Source: Nocardioidaceae bacterium UBA4001 (GTDB taxonomy: Bacteria; Actinomycetota; Actinomycetes; Propionibacteriales; Nocardioidaceae). From it: a DNA stretch of 28,869 nt. The notes beneath the pieces were generated by a model that worked only from the letters and a program-made list of their open reading frames with translations, was not told where the DNA came from and made no database searches. A program made the translations under genes and the position numbers. Numbering within the stretch: position 1 is the first letter of the stretch; each line of letters begins with the position of its first letter. The stretch spans positions 1 through 28,869 of the forward strand of contig DGBP01000012.1 in the NCBI GenBank assembly GCA_002384855.1, given 5' to 3'. Below, one piece after another: positions 22,280-28,869 of this stretch.

Positions 22280-23232
22280 GCGACCTCCTCACGCTCTCCG
22301 CGCTGGCGGTGCTCGTCGTCGCGTTCGCGGTCGGCATCGTCGTGGGGCTGACCGGCATGGGCGGCGGCGCGCTGATGACGCCGGCGCTGATCTTCCTGGG
22401 CGTCAACCCCACCGCGGCGGTGGCGAACGACCTCGTCTCGGCGTCCGTGAGCAAGTCCGTCGGCGCCACCGTGCACTGGCGGGAGGGGTCCCCTGACCTG
22501 AAGCTCGCGATGTGGCTGATCATCGGTTCGGTCCCCACGGCCTTCGCCGGTGCCTTCATCATCCGCGCCGTCGGCGGCGGCGGGCACGACCAGGACACGT
22601 TCCTGACCTACGCGATCGGCGTCGCGCTGCTGTTCACGGCGACGACCTACGCATTCCGGATCTACCTGAACCTACGCATCGTGACCGACGGCGGCACGCT
22701 GGAGCAGGCCGACCCGGTCATCAAGCCGGTACGCACCGTGATCATCGGCGCTGTCGGCGGTCTGCTGGTCGGGATCACCTCGGTCGGGTCGGGCTCGCTG
22801 ATCATGGTCGCACTGCTGCTGCTCTACCCGACGCTGTCGGCGGTGAAGCTGGTCGGCACCGACCTGGTGCAGGCGGTCCCCCTGGTGCTCTCGGCGGCGA
22901 TCAGCCACGTGCTGGTCAGCGGCGTGGACTGGGAGGTGCTGATCCCGCTGCTCGTGGGCAGCATCCCCGGCACGTTCCTCGGCGCGCGGCTGGCGAACTG
23001 GGTCTCCCAGTCGGTGATCCGCCGCAGCATCGTGATCGTGCTGACCCTGACCGGCCTGAAGCTGCTGGGCCTCCCGCCCGAGCTGGTCGGGATGATCGGC
23101 GCCGGCCTGCTGATCTTCGGCCCCGTGCTGTGGAGCTTCGTCCGGATGAGCAGGGGGCTGCCGCCGTACGAGAACTTCACCGTGCCGGGCACCGACCTGT
23201 TGACGAACCGGCAGAATGACCGCGATGACTGA
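22276..23232 (+). CDS. TauE/SafE family membrane transporter
   Basis: 318 residues, mostly hydrophobic with about eight membrane segments in two related halves: LTGMGGGALMTPALIFLGV after helix 1 and ITSVGSGSLIMVALLLLYP in the second half are the paired conserved loops of this family, which moves sulfite, sulfonates or related organic anions. The 4-base overlap with the APS kinase gene couples translation and points to a sulfur compound as cargo (inference). A longer cytoplasmic tail with PPYENFTVPGTDLL ends the protein. Confidence 0.92.
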   Translation: MSDLLTLSALAVLVVAFAVGIVVGLTGMGGGALMTPALIFLGVNPTAAVANDLVSASVSKSVGATVHWREGSPDLKLAMWLIIGSVPTAFAGAFIIRAVGGGGHDQDTFLTYAIGVALLFTATTYAFRIYLNLRIVTDGGTLEQADPVIKPVRTVIIGAVGGLLVGITSVGSGSLIMVALLLLYPTLSAVKLVGTDLVQAVPLVLSAAISHVLVSGVDWEVLIPLLVGSIPGTFLGARLANWVSQSVIRRSIVIVLTLTGLKLLGLPPELVGMIGAGLLIFGPVLWSFVRMSRGLPPYENFTVPGTDLLTNRQNDRDD

Positions 23233-23251
23233 CGCAACAGGAGGCGACGTG

Positions 23252-23722
23252 GTGCAGGCCGGCGAGAGGGTGGTGCTCACCTACGGCACCTTCGACCTCT
23301 TCCACGTGGGCCACCTCAACCTGCTCACCCGGCTCGCCGCGCTCGGTGACCGCCTCGTCGTCGGGGTCTCCACCGACGAGTTCAACCAGGGCAAGGGCAA
23401 GAAGACGATCATCCCGTACGCCGACCGTGCCGCGATCGTCGCGGGCCTGAAGGTCGTCGACCTGGTCGTCCCCGAGGAGTCGTGGGACCAGAAGGTCTCC
23501 GACATCAAGGAGCACGGCGTCGGCGTCTTCGGCATGGGCCACGACTGGACGGGGAAGTTCGACGACCTCAAGGAGTACTGCGAGGTCGTCTACCTCCCCC
23601 GCACCGAGGGCATCTCCAGCACCGACATCAAGAAGATCCTGTCGGTCCTCGACCGCACCCACATCGAGGACCTGAAGAAGGCCCTCGACCTGATCTCCTC
23701 CATCGTCGACCGGTTCGACTGA
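23252..23722 (+). CDS. Glycerol-3-phosphate cytidylyltransferase (TagD-like)
   Basis: 156 residues from the GTG at 23252, chosen because AGGAGG ends 7 bases before it; an ATG at 23225 would add nine residues. The cytidylyltransferase motifs are complete: LTYGTFDLFHVGHLNLL (HxGH), VGVSTDEFNQGKGKK, and RTEGISSTDIKK. RTEGIS is the signature of TagD-type enzymes making CDP-glycerol for teichoic or related glycerol-phosphate polymers. A 20-residue helical extension follows. The gene ends the cysC-tauE run and is convergent with the esterase gene after 18 bases. A related sugar- or alditol-phosphate substrate cannot be excluded. Confidence 0.88.
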   Translation: MQAGERVVLTYGTFDLFHVGHLNLLTRLAALGDRLVVGVSTDEFNQGKGKKTIIPYADRAAIVAGLKVVDLVVPEESWDQKVSDIKEHGVGVFGMGHDWTGKFDDLKEYCEVVYLPRTEGISSTDIKKILSVLDRTHIEDLKKALDLISSIVDRFD

Positions 23723-23740
23723 TCTGTAGGGATCTGCAGG

Positions 23741-24370
23741 TCAGGCGTCCTGCCGCGCGGCGACCCAGCCGGCGAGCTCGGCCATCGTGTCGCCGGTGAT
23801 GCCGTGCCCACCGGGGTCGCGGCGGGTGTGCGCCACGGCGCCCGACTCCCCCCGCAGGTAGGTCCAGGTCCGGTCCAGCAGCTCGCGAGGGATGACGGTG
23901 TCGGCCTCGCCCTGCGCCACGAACACCGGGAGCCCGGCCAGCCGAGCGGGCGTCACCGGTACGCCGGCCTCGAACGGGAGCGTCCCGTAGAGGATCGCGG
24001 CGCCGGCGAACCGTTCCGGGTCGGCGAGCACGAGCCCGCCCGCGAACGCCGCGCCCCCGCTGAAGCCGACGAGCACCACCGGCCGCCCGGCGGGGGCGAC
24101 GCCGTCGAGCCAGTCGCGGAACCACGCCATCGTCTCGGCAAGGGACTCGGCGACGGGGCGGCCGATGCCGCGGTTGGCGAACCAGGCATAGCCGCCACCC
24201 TCGGCGATCGGAGCGCGGACAGCGGCGTACGACGGCCCTGGTGGCAGGTGCTGGGCGAGCCCGATGATGCCTCGCTCGTCCGCGCCACGGCCGTGCAGCA
24301 GCACCACCAGCGGCCTGCCTGCGTCGTCCTCGTCGTGCCAGGCGACGGTCGGCTGGGGGAACCCGGTCAC
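23741..24370 (-). CDS. Carboxylesterase / phospholipase (MhqD-like alpha/beta hydrolase)
   Basis: 209 residues. Oxyanion segment VVLLHGRGADE, nucleophile elbow VGFSGGAAFA, acid in QGEADTVIPRE and histidine in PGGHGIT make a complete Ser-Asp-His hydrolase of the Abhydrolase_2 group. Sequence style and company match MhqD, the hydrolase of the quinone-responsive MhqR regulon. Its GTG overlaps the stop of the VOC gene by four bases (GTGA), so it is the last gene of the npd-like / VOC / esterase operon. No signal peptide. Substrate unknown. Confidence 0.88.
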   Translation of the reverse strand: MTGFPQPTVAWHDEDDAGRPLVVLLHGRGADERGIIGLAQHLPPGPSYAAVRAPIAEGGGYAWFANRGIGRPVAESLAETMAWFRDWLDGVAPAGRPVVLVGFSGGAAFAGGLVLADPERFAGAAILYGTLPFEAGVPVTPARLAGLPVFVAQGEADTVIPRELLDRTWTYLRGESGAVAHTRRDPGGHGITGDTMAELAGWVAARQDA

Positions 24371-24897
24371 GACGAGGCCTCCCCTGCCGCCGCGGGGTCC
24401 GCCACGATCCGGCCGGCCGTTCCGACGCCGGACCAGCGGGCGAGCTCTGCGTCGAGGTCGAGGTGCTCGATGGGGGCGGCGTTCTCGTAGGCGCCCCAGT
24501 CCTCCCGCGGCAGCATCCACATGATCTCGAACTCGTTGCCGTCCGGGTCGGCGCCGTACACGCTCTTGGTGGCACCGTGGCTCGACTCACCGGTGAAGGC
24601 GCCGGCGTCGACGAGCGTCCGGCGGGCGGCGGCGAGCTCCTCGATGGTGTCGAGCTGCCACGCCAGGTGGTACAGGCCGATCCCGCCTCGCCGCTTCGGC
24701 GCCGCCGCGGGGCCGACCCCGAACAGGCCGAGGTCGTGGTGGTTGCCCGAGCGGGGCAGCCGCAGGAACGCCGCGTTCGCGCGGGGCTCACGCGCCACGA
24801 CCTCCATCCCGAACACCTCCGTGTAGAAGCGCTCGGCGCGATCGAGGTCCGCCACGAACAGGACGGCGTGGTTCAACCGGACGGGCGACACCGACAT
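24367..24897 (-). CDS. VOC family ring-cleavage dioxygenase-like protein
   Basis: 176 residues of the vicinal-oxygen-chelate fold. The three metal ligands expected for extradiol dioxygenases are visible: His in VRLNHAVLFVADL, His in GLYHLAWQLD and Glu in GNEFEIMWML; DRAERFYTEVFGMEVV is a typical first module. The same class (MhqO/MhqA) acts on catechols or hydroquinones. The ATG at 24897 follows AAGGAG at 9 bases. Middle gene of the operon repressed by the MarR protein (inference). A glyoxalase or glutathione-type role is less likely because the pattern is of the dioxygenase type. Confidence 0.85.
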   Translation of the reverse strand: MSVSPVRLNHAVLFVADLDRAERFYTEVFGMEVVAREPRANAAFLRLPRSGNHHDLGLFGVGPAAAPKRRGGIGLYHLAWQLDTIEELAAARRTLVDAGAFTGESSHGATKSVYGADPDGNEFEIMWMLPREDWGAYENAAPIEHLDLDAELARWSGVGTAGRIVADPAAAGEASS

Positions 24898-24947
24898 GAG
24901 GAACAACTCCTTCTCGAGCTTCAGAGGATCGGGGGACGTGCAGGTGC

Positions 24948-25523
24948 TCAGGCCTGGACGGCGAGGCCGCCGGTCCAGGCGATCTTCTCACCTGCCGCGA
25001 GGGTGATCTGGAGGAAGCCGATCGCCTCCAGCTCCCGGGCGCGGCGCAACGAGCCGGCGTCGATCGCGTCGAGGCCACCCGCGATGACCACCTCGGCCAG
25101 CTGCTTCTTCGCGTCCGTGTCGTCACCGGCGATGAGCACGGTGGTCGGCTTGCCGCCGATGACGCCCGAGGCGAGGGTGGCGGCGAAGTTGGTGTTGAAC
25201 GCCTTCACCACGCGGGAGGTCGGCAGCGCGGCGGCGATCTCGGCGGCGGCCGAGGAGTCCGCGGGCACCGTCAGCGAGTCGAAGGTCTCGAAGTCGAGCG
25301 GGTTGGTGAGGTCGACCACGACCTTGCCGGCCAGCTGCTCGCCGCGCTGGGCCAGCACCTGGCTGACCGCGGGGTAGGGCACGGCGAGGACGACGATGTC
25401 GCCGGTGACCGGCTTGGCGGTGTCGTTGTTGCCGAGCAGCTCGACGGTGTTGCCACCCTTCTCGACGATGCCGGCGATGGCCGCACCCATGTTGCCGGTG
25501 CCGAGGATGCTGACGTGGGTCAT
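24948..25523 (-). CDS. NAD(P)-binding oxidoreductase (F420-dependent NADP reductase-like)
   Basis: 191 residues with an N-terminal Rossmann motif SILGTGNMGAAIAG and the conserved DIVVLAVPYPAVSQVL and VVVDLTNPLD segments of the F420_oxidored / NADP-coenzyme F420 reductase group; AFNTNFAATLASG and ELEAIGFLQITLA follow. Length is slightly short for true Fno. The start is the ATG at 25523 with AGGAG 7 bases upstream; upstream in-frame codons lie in the operator. First gene of the minus-strand operon, divergent from marR. It probably reduces a quinone or other electrophile (inference). Confidence 0.86.
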   Translation of the reverse strand: MTHVSILGTGNMGAAIAGIVEKGGNTVELLGNNDTAKPVTGDIVVLAVPYPAVSQVLAQRGEQLAGKVVVDLTNPLDFETFDSLTVPADSSAAAEIAAALPTSRVVKAFNTNFAATLASGVIGGKPTTVLIAGDDTDAKKQLAEVVIAGGLDAIDAGSLRRARELEAIGFLQITLAAGEKIAWTGGLAVQA

Positions 25524-25545
25524 GATGTTCTCCTGAGGGGTAGTG

Positions 25546-25559
25546 GTTGTCGCTACAAC
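25546..25559. promoter_or_regulatory. MarR operator, site B
   Basis: GTTGT-CGCT-ACAAC, 23 bases upstream of the reductase ATG. Same arms and 4-base spacer as site A, centres 34 bases apart. It probably blocks the operon promoter. Confidence 0.65.
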
Positions 25560-25575
25560 TAAACCGTAGCACGAG

Positions 25576-25597
25576 AATAGTTGTTTCGACAACTATT
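25576..25597. promoter_or_regulatory. MarR operator, site A
   Basis: Perfect inverted repeat with 9-base arms (left arm AATAGTTGT) and a TTCG spacer. It ends 3 bases before the marR -10 box at 25601-25606, which suggests autorepression. Confidence 0.8.
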
Positions 25598-25600
25598 TGC

Positions 25601-25606
25601 TAGGAT
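25601..25606 (+). promoter_or_regulatory. -10 box of a leaderless promoter (marR)
   Basis: TAGGAT exactly 7 bases before the GTG at 25614; no Shine-Dalgarno sequence. It overlaps an in-frame ATG at 25605, which is therefore unlikely to be the start. Confidence 0.55.
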
Positions 25607-25613
25607 GGGCTTC

Positions 25614-26114
25614 GTGGACACGACGTGGCTGACCAAGGAAGAGCTCGCCGCCTGGGTGCGGCTGGCCGCGGTGCTCGAGCTGCTGCCGGGCACCTTGGAC
25701 TCGCAGCTGCGGCGGGACGCCGAGCTGACGAACTTCGAGTACTACGTGCTCGCGATGCTCTCCGAGGCGACCGACAACACCCTGCGGATGACGGCGCTGG
25801 CGGCGCTGACGAACGCCACGCTCCCCCGCCTCTCCCACGTCGTACGACGCCTCGAGGACCGCGGCCTCGTCGAGCGGTTCCCCTGCCCGGAGGACCATCG
25901 GGCCACCAACACGCGCCTCACCCCGGCCGGTTGGCGGAAGGTGGAACAGTCCGCGCCGGGACACGTCGCCACGGTGCGCAAGCACGTGATCGACGCGCTC
26001 ACCCCCGAGCAGATCGGCCAGCTGACCGAGATCACCGACGCGGTCCTGCAGAGGCTGGACCCGGCCGGGAAGATGACCGCGCTGTACCGCCGCCACGACG
26101 CCGTGGAGAGCTGA
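25614..26114 (+). CDS. MarR family regulator
   Basis: 166 residues. The winged helix is clear: YYVLAMLSEATDNTLRMTALAAL, NATLPRLSHVVRRLEDRGLVER (recognition helix), then the wing PEDHRATNTRLTPAGW. Proteins with this PEDHRA-type wing often sense phenolic or electrophilic compounds. It is divergent from a reductase/dioxygenase/esterase operon with two matching operators in the 90-base gap, and most likely represses both directions. The GTG at 25614 is favoured by the -10 spacing. Confidence 0.92.
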   Translation: MDTTWLTKEELAAWVRLAAVLELLPGTLDSQLRRDAELTNFEYYVLAMLSEATDNTLRMTALAALTNATLPRLSHVVRRLEDRGLVERFPCPEDHRATNTRLTPAGWRKVEQSAPGHVATVRKHVIDALTPEQIGQLTEITDAVLQRLDPAGKMTALYRRHDAVES

Positions 26115-26259
26115 CGGCGCCGCGGGGACCTCTCGACCCGGTTCGACCGGCTGATGCCGGTTCGGGCCGCACGCCTCGGGTCGAAGGGCCCTGTGCCCGT
26201 GGCGGCTCCCACCGCGGTGCGTCTTCCCTGGAAGAAAAGCACCCACGAGGGGAACCGTC

Positions 26260-28029
26260 ATGCCACGTCCCACGCACGCACTTGCCTACCCGTTGCTGTC
26301 CCTCACGCTGGTGGGAGGGCTGACCCTGGCCGGCACGGCCCGGGGCCTCACGACGCCGGGCGAAGGTCCGGTCTCACGGCCGGCCGCCGTGGCCGCACCC
26401 GGCAGCCCTCAGTTCACCAAGACGTTGGTCGACGACCTCACCGGCGAGGGCCTCGAGGTGACCCGCGGCTACCCCCGCCTCTGGACGATGGACGACTGCA
26501 AGGACGGCTACCCCGTCACGTTCAACTGCTACGGCAACAACCCGGCGTCGCCGTACGTGGTCTCGGCCGTCAAGCCGTGGCCCGAGGAGTACGTCGACCC
26601 CGCGACCGCCGACGCCTATGGCCGGACGCGTCCCGGGTACAGCACGACCTACCGGCTCGACCCGCGCGAGGCGATCGTGCTGTTCGGCACCATGCCGCCT
26701 CGCGGGGAGTACATGAGCCTGCAGTCCTACGTGTTCACCCACGAGTGGGTGATCGAGGAGGGCGACGCGACGTACCCCTTCGGCTACCCCTGGGTCCGGG
26801 ACGCGGCGCAGGGCGGACGCGACCGCTTCGCGCACTCGCCGATGGTCGGCTACCTGTTCTCCACGCTCCCCCGGAACCCCGACCGCGTGCAGAGCTTCTC
26901 CAGCGTCAGCAACAGCATCAACAACGTGGTCATGGACGGCGGCCCCTCCGGGAAGTCGTTCGGCGAGCTGCGCTACTTCGTGATCACGCCGGACCAGGCG
27001 ATGGAGGACAAGGTCCGGGCGGCGCTCGGCGACCTCGGGGTCCCCCAGGAGCACGTCTTCACCGAGCCCATCCCGTCCGGCTTCGCCGGCAGGCCGCTGG
27101 GCCCGCTCGGGCTGGAGAAGGAGGCCCTCGACTTCATGCACGGCTTCCGCTACGCGATGCCCGAGGACGAGCAGGCTGCCGAGGCGTGGCGGGCGAAGCT
27201 GCCGTTGACGGTGCTGCGGGTCCGCGAGGCTCCGTCCTCGGACCGGGCGGCCGCGCCGTACGGCGACATCGCGCGCGACCCTCGTGAGGCGGTGGACGAG
27301 GCCTACCTGAAGACCGACCTGGCGAAGCTGACCGCGGCCGTCACGGCTCGGGCGTCGCGAGGACCCTGGGCCCTCAGCCCGCTGCCCGCGACCTTCATGG
27401 GCGAGCGGCCCACGATGGGCAACGTGGAGAGCTGGTTGGGTCACTTCGGGCCCCGCTGCCGCACCCTCGGCGAGAACTGCCTGGGCGACGGGCAGGACGC
27501 GAGCTACTTCTTCCTGACCCCGCAGCCGATCGACGACGGTCAGGTGTACGCCGTCCTCGGCACGCTCGGCACGCAGACGGGCAACGCGACCTACAACGGC
27601 CTGTCGGTCAACGACGCCTCGCTGCTGAAGGGCGTGGCGAACGTGCCCGACCACGACGCCGACTCGCCTGACACGGACCTGGAGGGGTCGGCTGCCGGCT
27701 ACGCGACCACCGTGGCGAACCACGACAAGCTCTTCGTGCACTTCCTCGCCCGGGACTGCGCCGCCCTCGAGGGGCTGACCGACGGGGCCTGTACCACGAT
27801 CACCGACACCATGGTCCCGCCGATGACAGACGTGTCCGCGCCGGGCGACCCGCACCTGCACGGGTTCTTCACGGCGGGCCTGAGGTCGTACGTGAAGCAG
27901 GGCTCGGCCCGTGGCCCGATCACCGTCTACGGCCCGGACGAGACCGGGAAGGTGACCTACCAGAGCGGTCAGCTGCCCCCGGTCGTGCTCGCCTTCACCT
28001 CCGGGGCCGACGACGACCCGATCCGGTAG
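26260..28029 (+). CDS. Large secreted protein of unknown family
   Basis: 589 residues. An N-terminal Sec signal peptide (about 1-29, PLLSLTLVGGLTLAGTA) without a lipobox cysteine, then a soluble chain with no membrane segments. Six cysteines occur in three local pairs (80/90, 400/407, 500/511), suggesting disulfides outside the cell. Recognisable but unnamed stretches include GYPRLWTMDDC, SSVSNSINNVVMDGG, FVHFLARDC and DPHLHGFFTAGLRSYVKQG. I do not recognise the family. The ATG has GAGGGG 7 bases before it. Its end overlaps the multicopper oxidase gene by 61 bases tail to tail. Another secreted redox-linked or surface role is possible but unsupported. Confidence 0.85.
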   Translation: MPRPTHALAYPLLSLTLVGGLTLAGTARGLTTPGEGPVSRPAAVAAPGSPQFTKTLVDDLTGEGLEVTRGYPRLWTMDDCKDGYPVTFNCYGNNPASPYVVSAVKPWPEEYVDPATADAYGRTRPGYSTTYRLDPREAIVLFGTMPPRGEYMSLQSYVFTHEWVIEEGDATYPFGYPWVRDAAQGGRDRFAHSPMVGYLFSTLPRNPDRVQSFSSVSNSINNVVMDGGPSGKSFGELRYFVITPDQAMEDKVRAALGDLGVPQEHVFTEPIPSGFAGRPLGPLGLEKEALDFMHGFRYAMPEDEQAAEAWRAKLPLTVLRVREAPSSDRAAAPYGDIARDPREAVDEAYLKTDLAKLTAAVTARASRGPWALSPLPATFMGERPTMGNVESWLGHFGPRCRTLGENCLGDGQDASYFFLTPQPIDDGQVYAVLGTLGTQTGNATYNGLSVNDASLLKGVANVPDHDADSPDTDLEGSAAGYATTVANHDKLFVHFLARDCAALEGLTDGACTTITDTMVPPMTDVSAPGDPHLHGFFTAGLRSYVKQGSARGPITVYGPDETGKVTYQSGQLPPVVLAFTSGADDDPIR

Positions 28030-28869
28030 TACTGCATCATGTCCTTCTCCTCGTGCTCGAGGATGTGGCAGTGCCAGACGTAGTCGTTCTCGCCCTCGTC
28101 GTAGTCAGGGACGTAGACCGCCCTGGCGGCGATGGGGGTGGAGACCGCCTCGTCCCCGAAGGGAACCAGGATCCTGGTGACCATGCCCGGGGGCGCGACC
28201 ACCGTGTCCTTCCAGCCCAGCTCGTTCGCCGGCGGAGGCTGCGGCGGGCCCGTGAAGTACGGCGCCACACCCGGTGCCGGGTAGGCCCCTGTCCCGACCT
28301 CGTGCTCCATGAGCATCCCGTCGCCGTCCTCGTCGTAGCCGGAGGCGGCGAGGTAGGCCATGGTGTTGACCGGTCGCCGGTCGAGCACCTGGAACTGCAC
28401 GAGGTGCAGGTGGATGGGGTGTGCATCGACCGTGGTGTTCACGAACTCCCACACCTCGAGGGTGCCCGGCTCGACCGGTTCGGCGACGTCCCGGTAGGCG
28501 GTGTCGTGGAACATGCGGTTGTTCAGCAGCGCCATGACCGGCCCGTCCGGTCCCATGACCTCCACCAGGCTGTGGGTGCGGGTCCGGACCGCGTCACCCT
28601 CGTTCAGCCGGACGACCGGGGTCACCGGCCGCAGGTCCATCCCTGCGACGGGGGCCGGCGGCACCCATCCCGGGTCCCCGGTCACGCGGAACTGCATCAC
28701 CTGCGGGAGCGGCGCCCCGCCCTGGTGCAGGTTCCTGGGCCCGTCGGGGAACGGCGTCGGTGCGTTGTTGCCCATCTCCACGAGCTCGCCGGTGCTCAGT
28801 CCCCCGAAGTCCACGAGGAGGTCCGCCCGCTCGCCGGGTCCGAGCACCAGCTGCGTGAGAGGCACGGGA
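27969..28869 (-). CDS. Multicopper oxidase, C-terminal part (N-terminus beyond the window)
   Basis: About 300 C-terminal residues of a laccase/bilirubin-oxidase-like enzyme that oxidises a substrate while reducing O2 to water. Copper motifs: HPIHLH and HCHILEHEEKDMM, which hold the type 1 Cys-His with Met as axial ligand and type 2/3 histidines. Start of the preserved part (LVLGPGERADLLVDF) is also typical. Between them lies an insertion YDEDGDGMLMEHE with the spacing of an EF-hand calcium loop (28299-28334). The frame is open to the right edge, so the signal peptide and first cupredoxin domains are outside. It overlaps the unknown secreted gene by 61 bases. Confidence 0.93.
   Translation of the reverse strand, partial: PVPLTQLVLGPGERADLLVDFGGLSTGELVEMGNNAPTPFPDGPRNLHQGGAPLPQVMQFRVTGDPGWVPPAPVAGMDLRPVTPVVRLNEGDAVRTRTHSLVEVMGPDGPVMALLNNRMFHDTAYRDVAEPVEPGTLEVWEFVNTTVDAHPIHLHLVQFQVLDRRPVNTMAYLAASGYDEDGDGMLMEHEVGTGAYPAPGVAPYFTGPPQPPPANELGWKDTVVAPPGMVTRILVPFGDEAVSTPIAARAVYVPDYDEGENDYVWHCHILEHEEKDMMQYYRIGSSSAPEVKASTTGGS

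Noticed and set aside
26374..27861. 495-codon minus-strand frame opposite the unknown secreted protein
   Set aside because: The plus-strand protein has a signal peptide, a good ribosome site and mixed composition; the minus frame is a low-complexity Val/Arg/Gly/His shadow. Because the plus-strand family is not recognised, this was checked with special care.
1..28869. CRISPR arrays, tRNA/rRNA genes, transposases, phage genes
   Set aside because: No regularly spaced repeats, cloverleaf sequences with CCA-like ends, transposase or integrase motifs were recognised on either strand; the only gene-level break is the ychJ truncation.

Overview
The window is very GC-rich DNA with densely packed genes, short intergenic gaps, GTG starts and many start codons that directly follow a TANNNT -10 box. 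Together with an HbhA/XRE/DUF2516 block, a 13E12-type HNH gene, sortase-anchored surface proteins and several acyl-CoA enzymes, this points to a high-GC actinobacterium, most likely a Nocardioides-like member of the Propionibacteriales (inference from gene content; no rRNA is present). No tRNA, rRNA, CRISPR array or insertion sequence was seen.

Layout. (1) 1-7610: fatty-acid / acyl-CoA catabolism. An acyl-CoA dehydrogenase and an acyl-CoA synthetase (cut by the left edge) lie on the minus strand behind a TetR regulator. Divergent from tetR runs a second acyl-CoA synthetase, a PtpB-like phosphatase, a second acyl-CoA dehydrogenase and an HSD10-type SDR. Two copies of the same 16-bp operator (CCGAAC-N4-GTTCGG type) sit in the two promoter regions, so one TetR protein probably controls both arms. 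(2) 7611-11737: a hairpin terminator, a macro-domain hydrolase, a 13E12-type HNH nuclease with a perfect SOS box, a truncated YchJ gene, a type IB topoisomerase and an SRPBCC protein. (3) 11814-13166: DUF2516 membrane protein, HbhA-like protein and XRE regulator, in the order known from Mycobacterium tuberculosis Rv0476-Rv0475-Rv0474. (4) 13268-18377: cell-surface genes on the minus strand: a DUF4012 membrane protein and three paralogous small Ig-like exported proteins, two with sortase-type C-termini, interrupted by an asparaginase II gene. (5) 18523-23722: cell-envelope precursor supply: rfbA, rfbD, rfbC (dTDP-rhamnose; rfbB absent), an APS kinase fused to a catalytically dead ATP-sulfurylase-like domain, a TauE/SafE exporter and a TagD-type glycerol-3-phosphate cytidylyltransferase. 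(6) 23741-26114: a MarR regulator divergent from an operon of NAD(P)-binding reductase, VOC dioxygenase and carboxylesterase, with two matching operators; this resembles the MhqR quinone/catechol detoxification system of Firmicutes. (7) 26260-28869: a large secreted protein of unknown family overlapping tail-to-tail with the C-terminal half of a multicopper oxidase cut by the right edge.

Most striking items: the twin TetR operators with a clear TTGACA promoter inside the 3' end of tetR; a 36-bp palindrome inside the first codons of the DUF4012 gene; the dead ATP-sulfurylase domain on the APS kinase; the Mhq-like divergon; the tandem Ig-like paralogs; the SOS box at the HNH gene; and a recurring leaderless start architecture.
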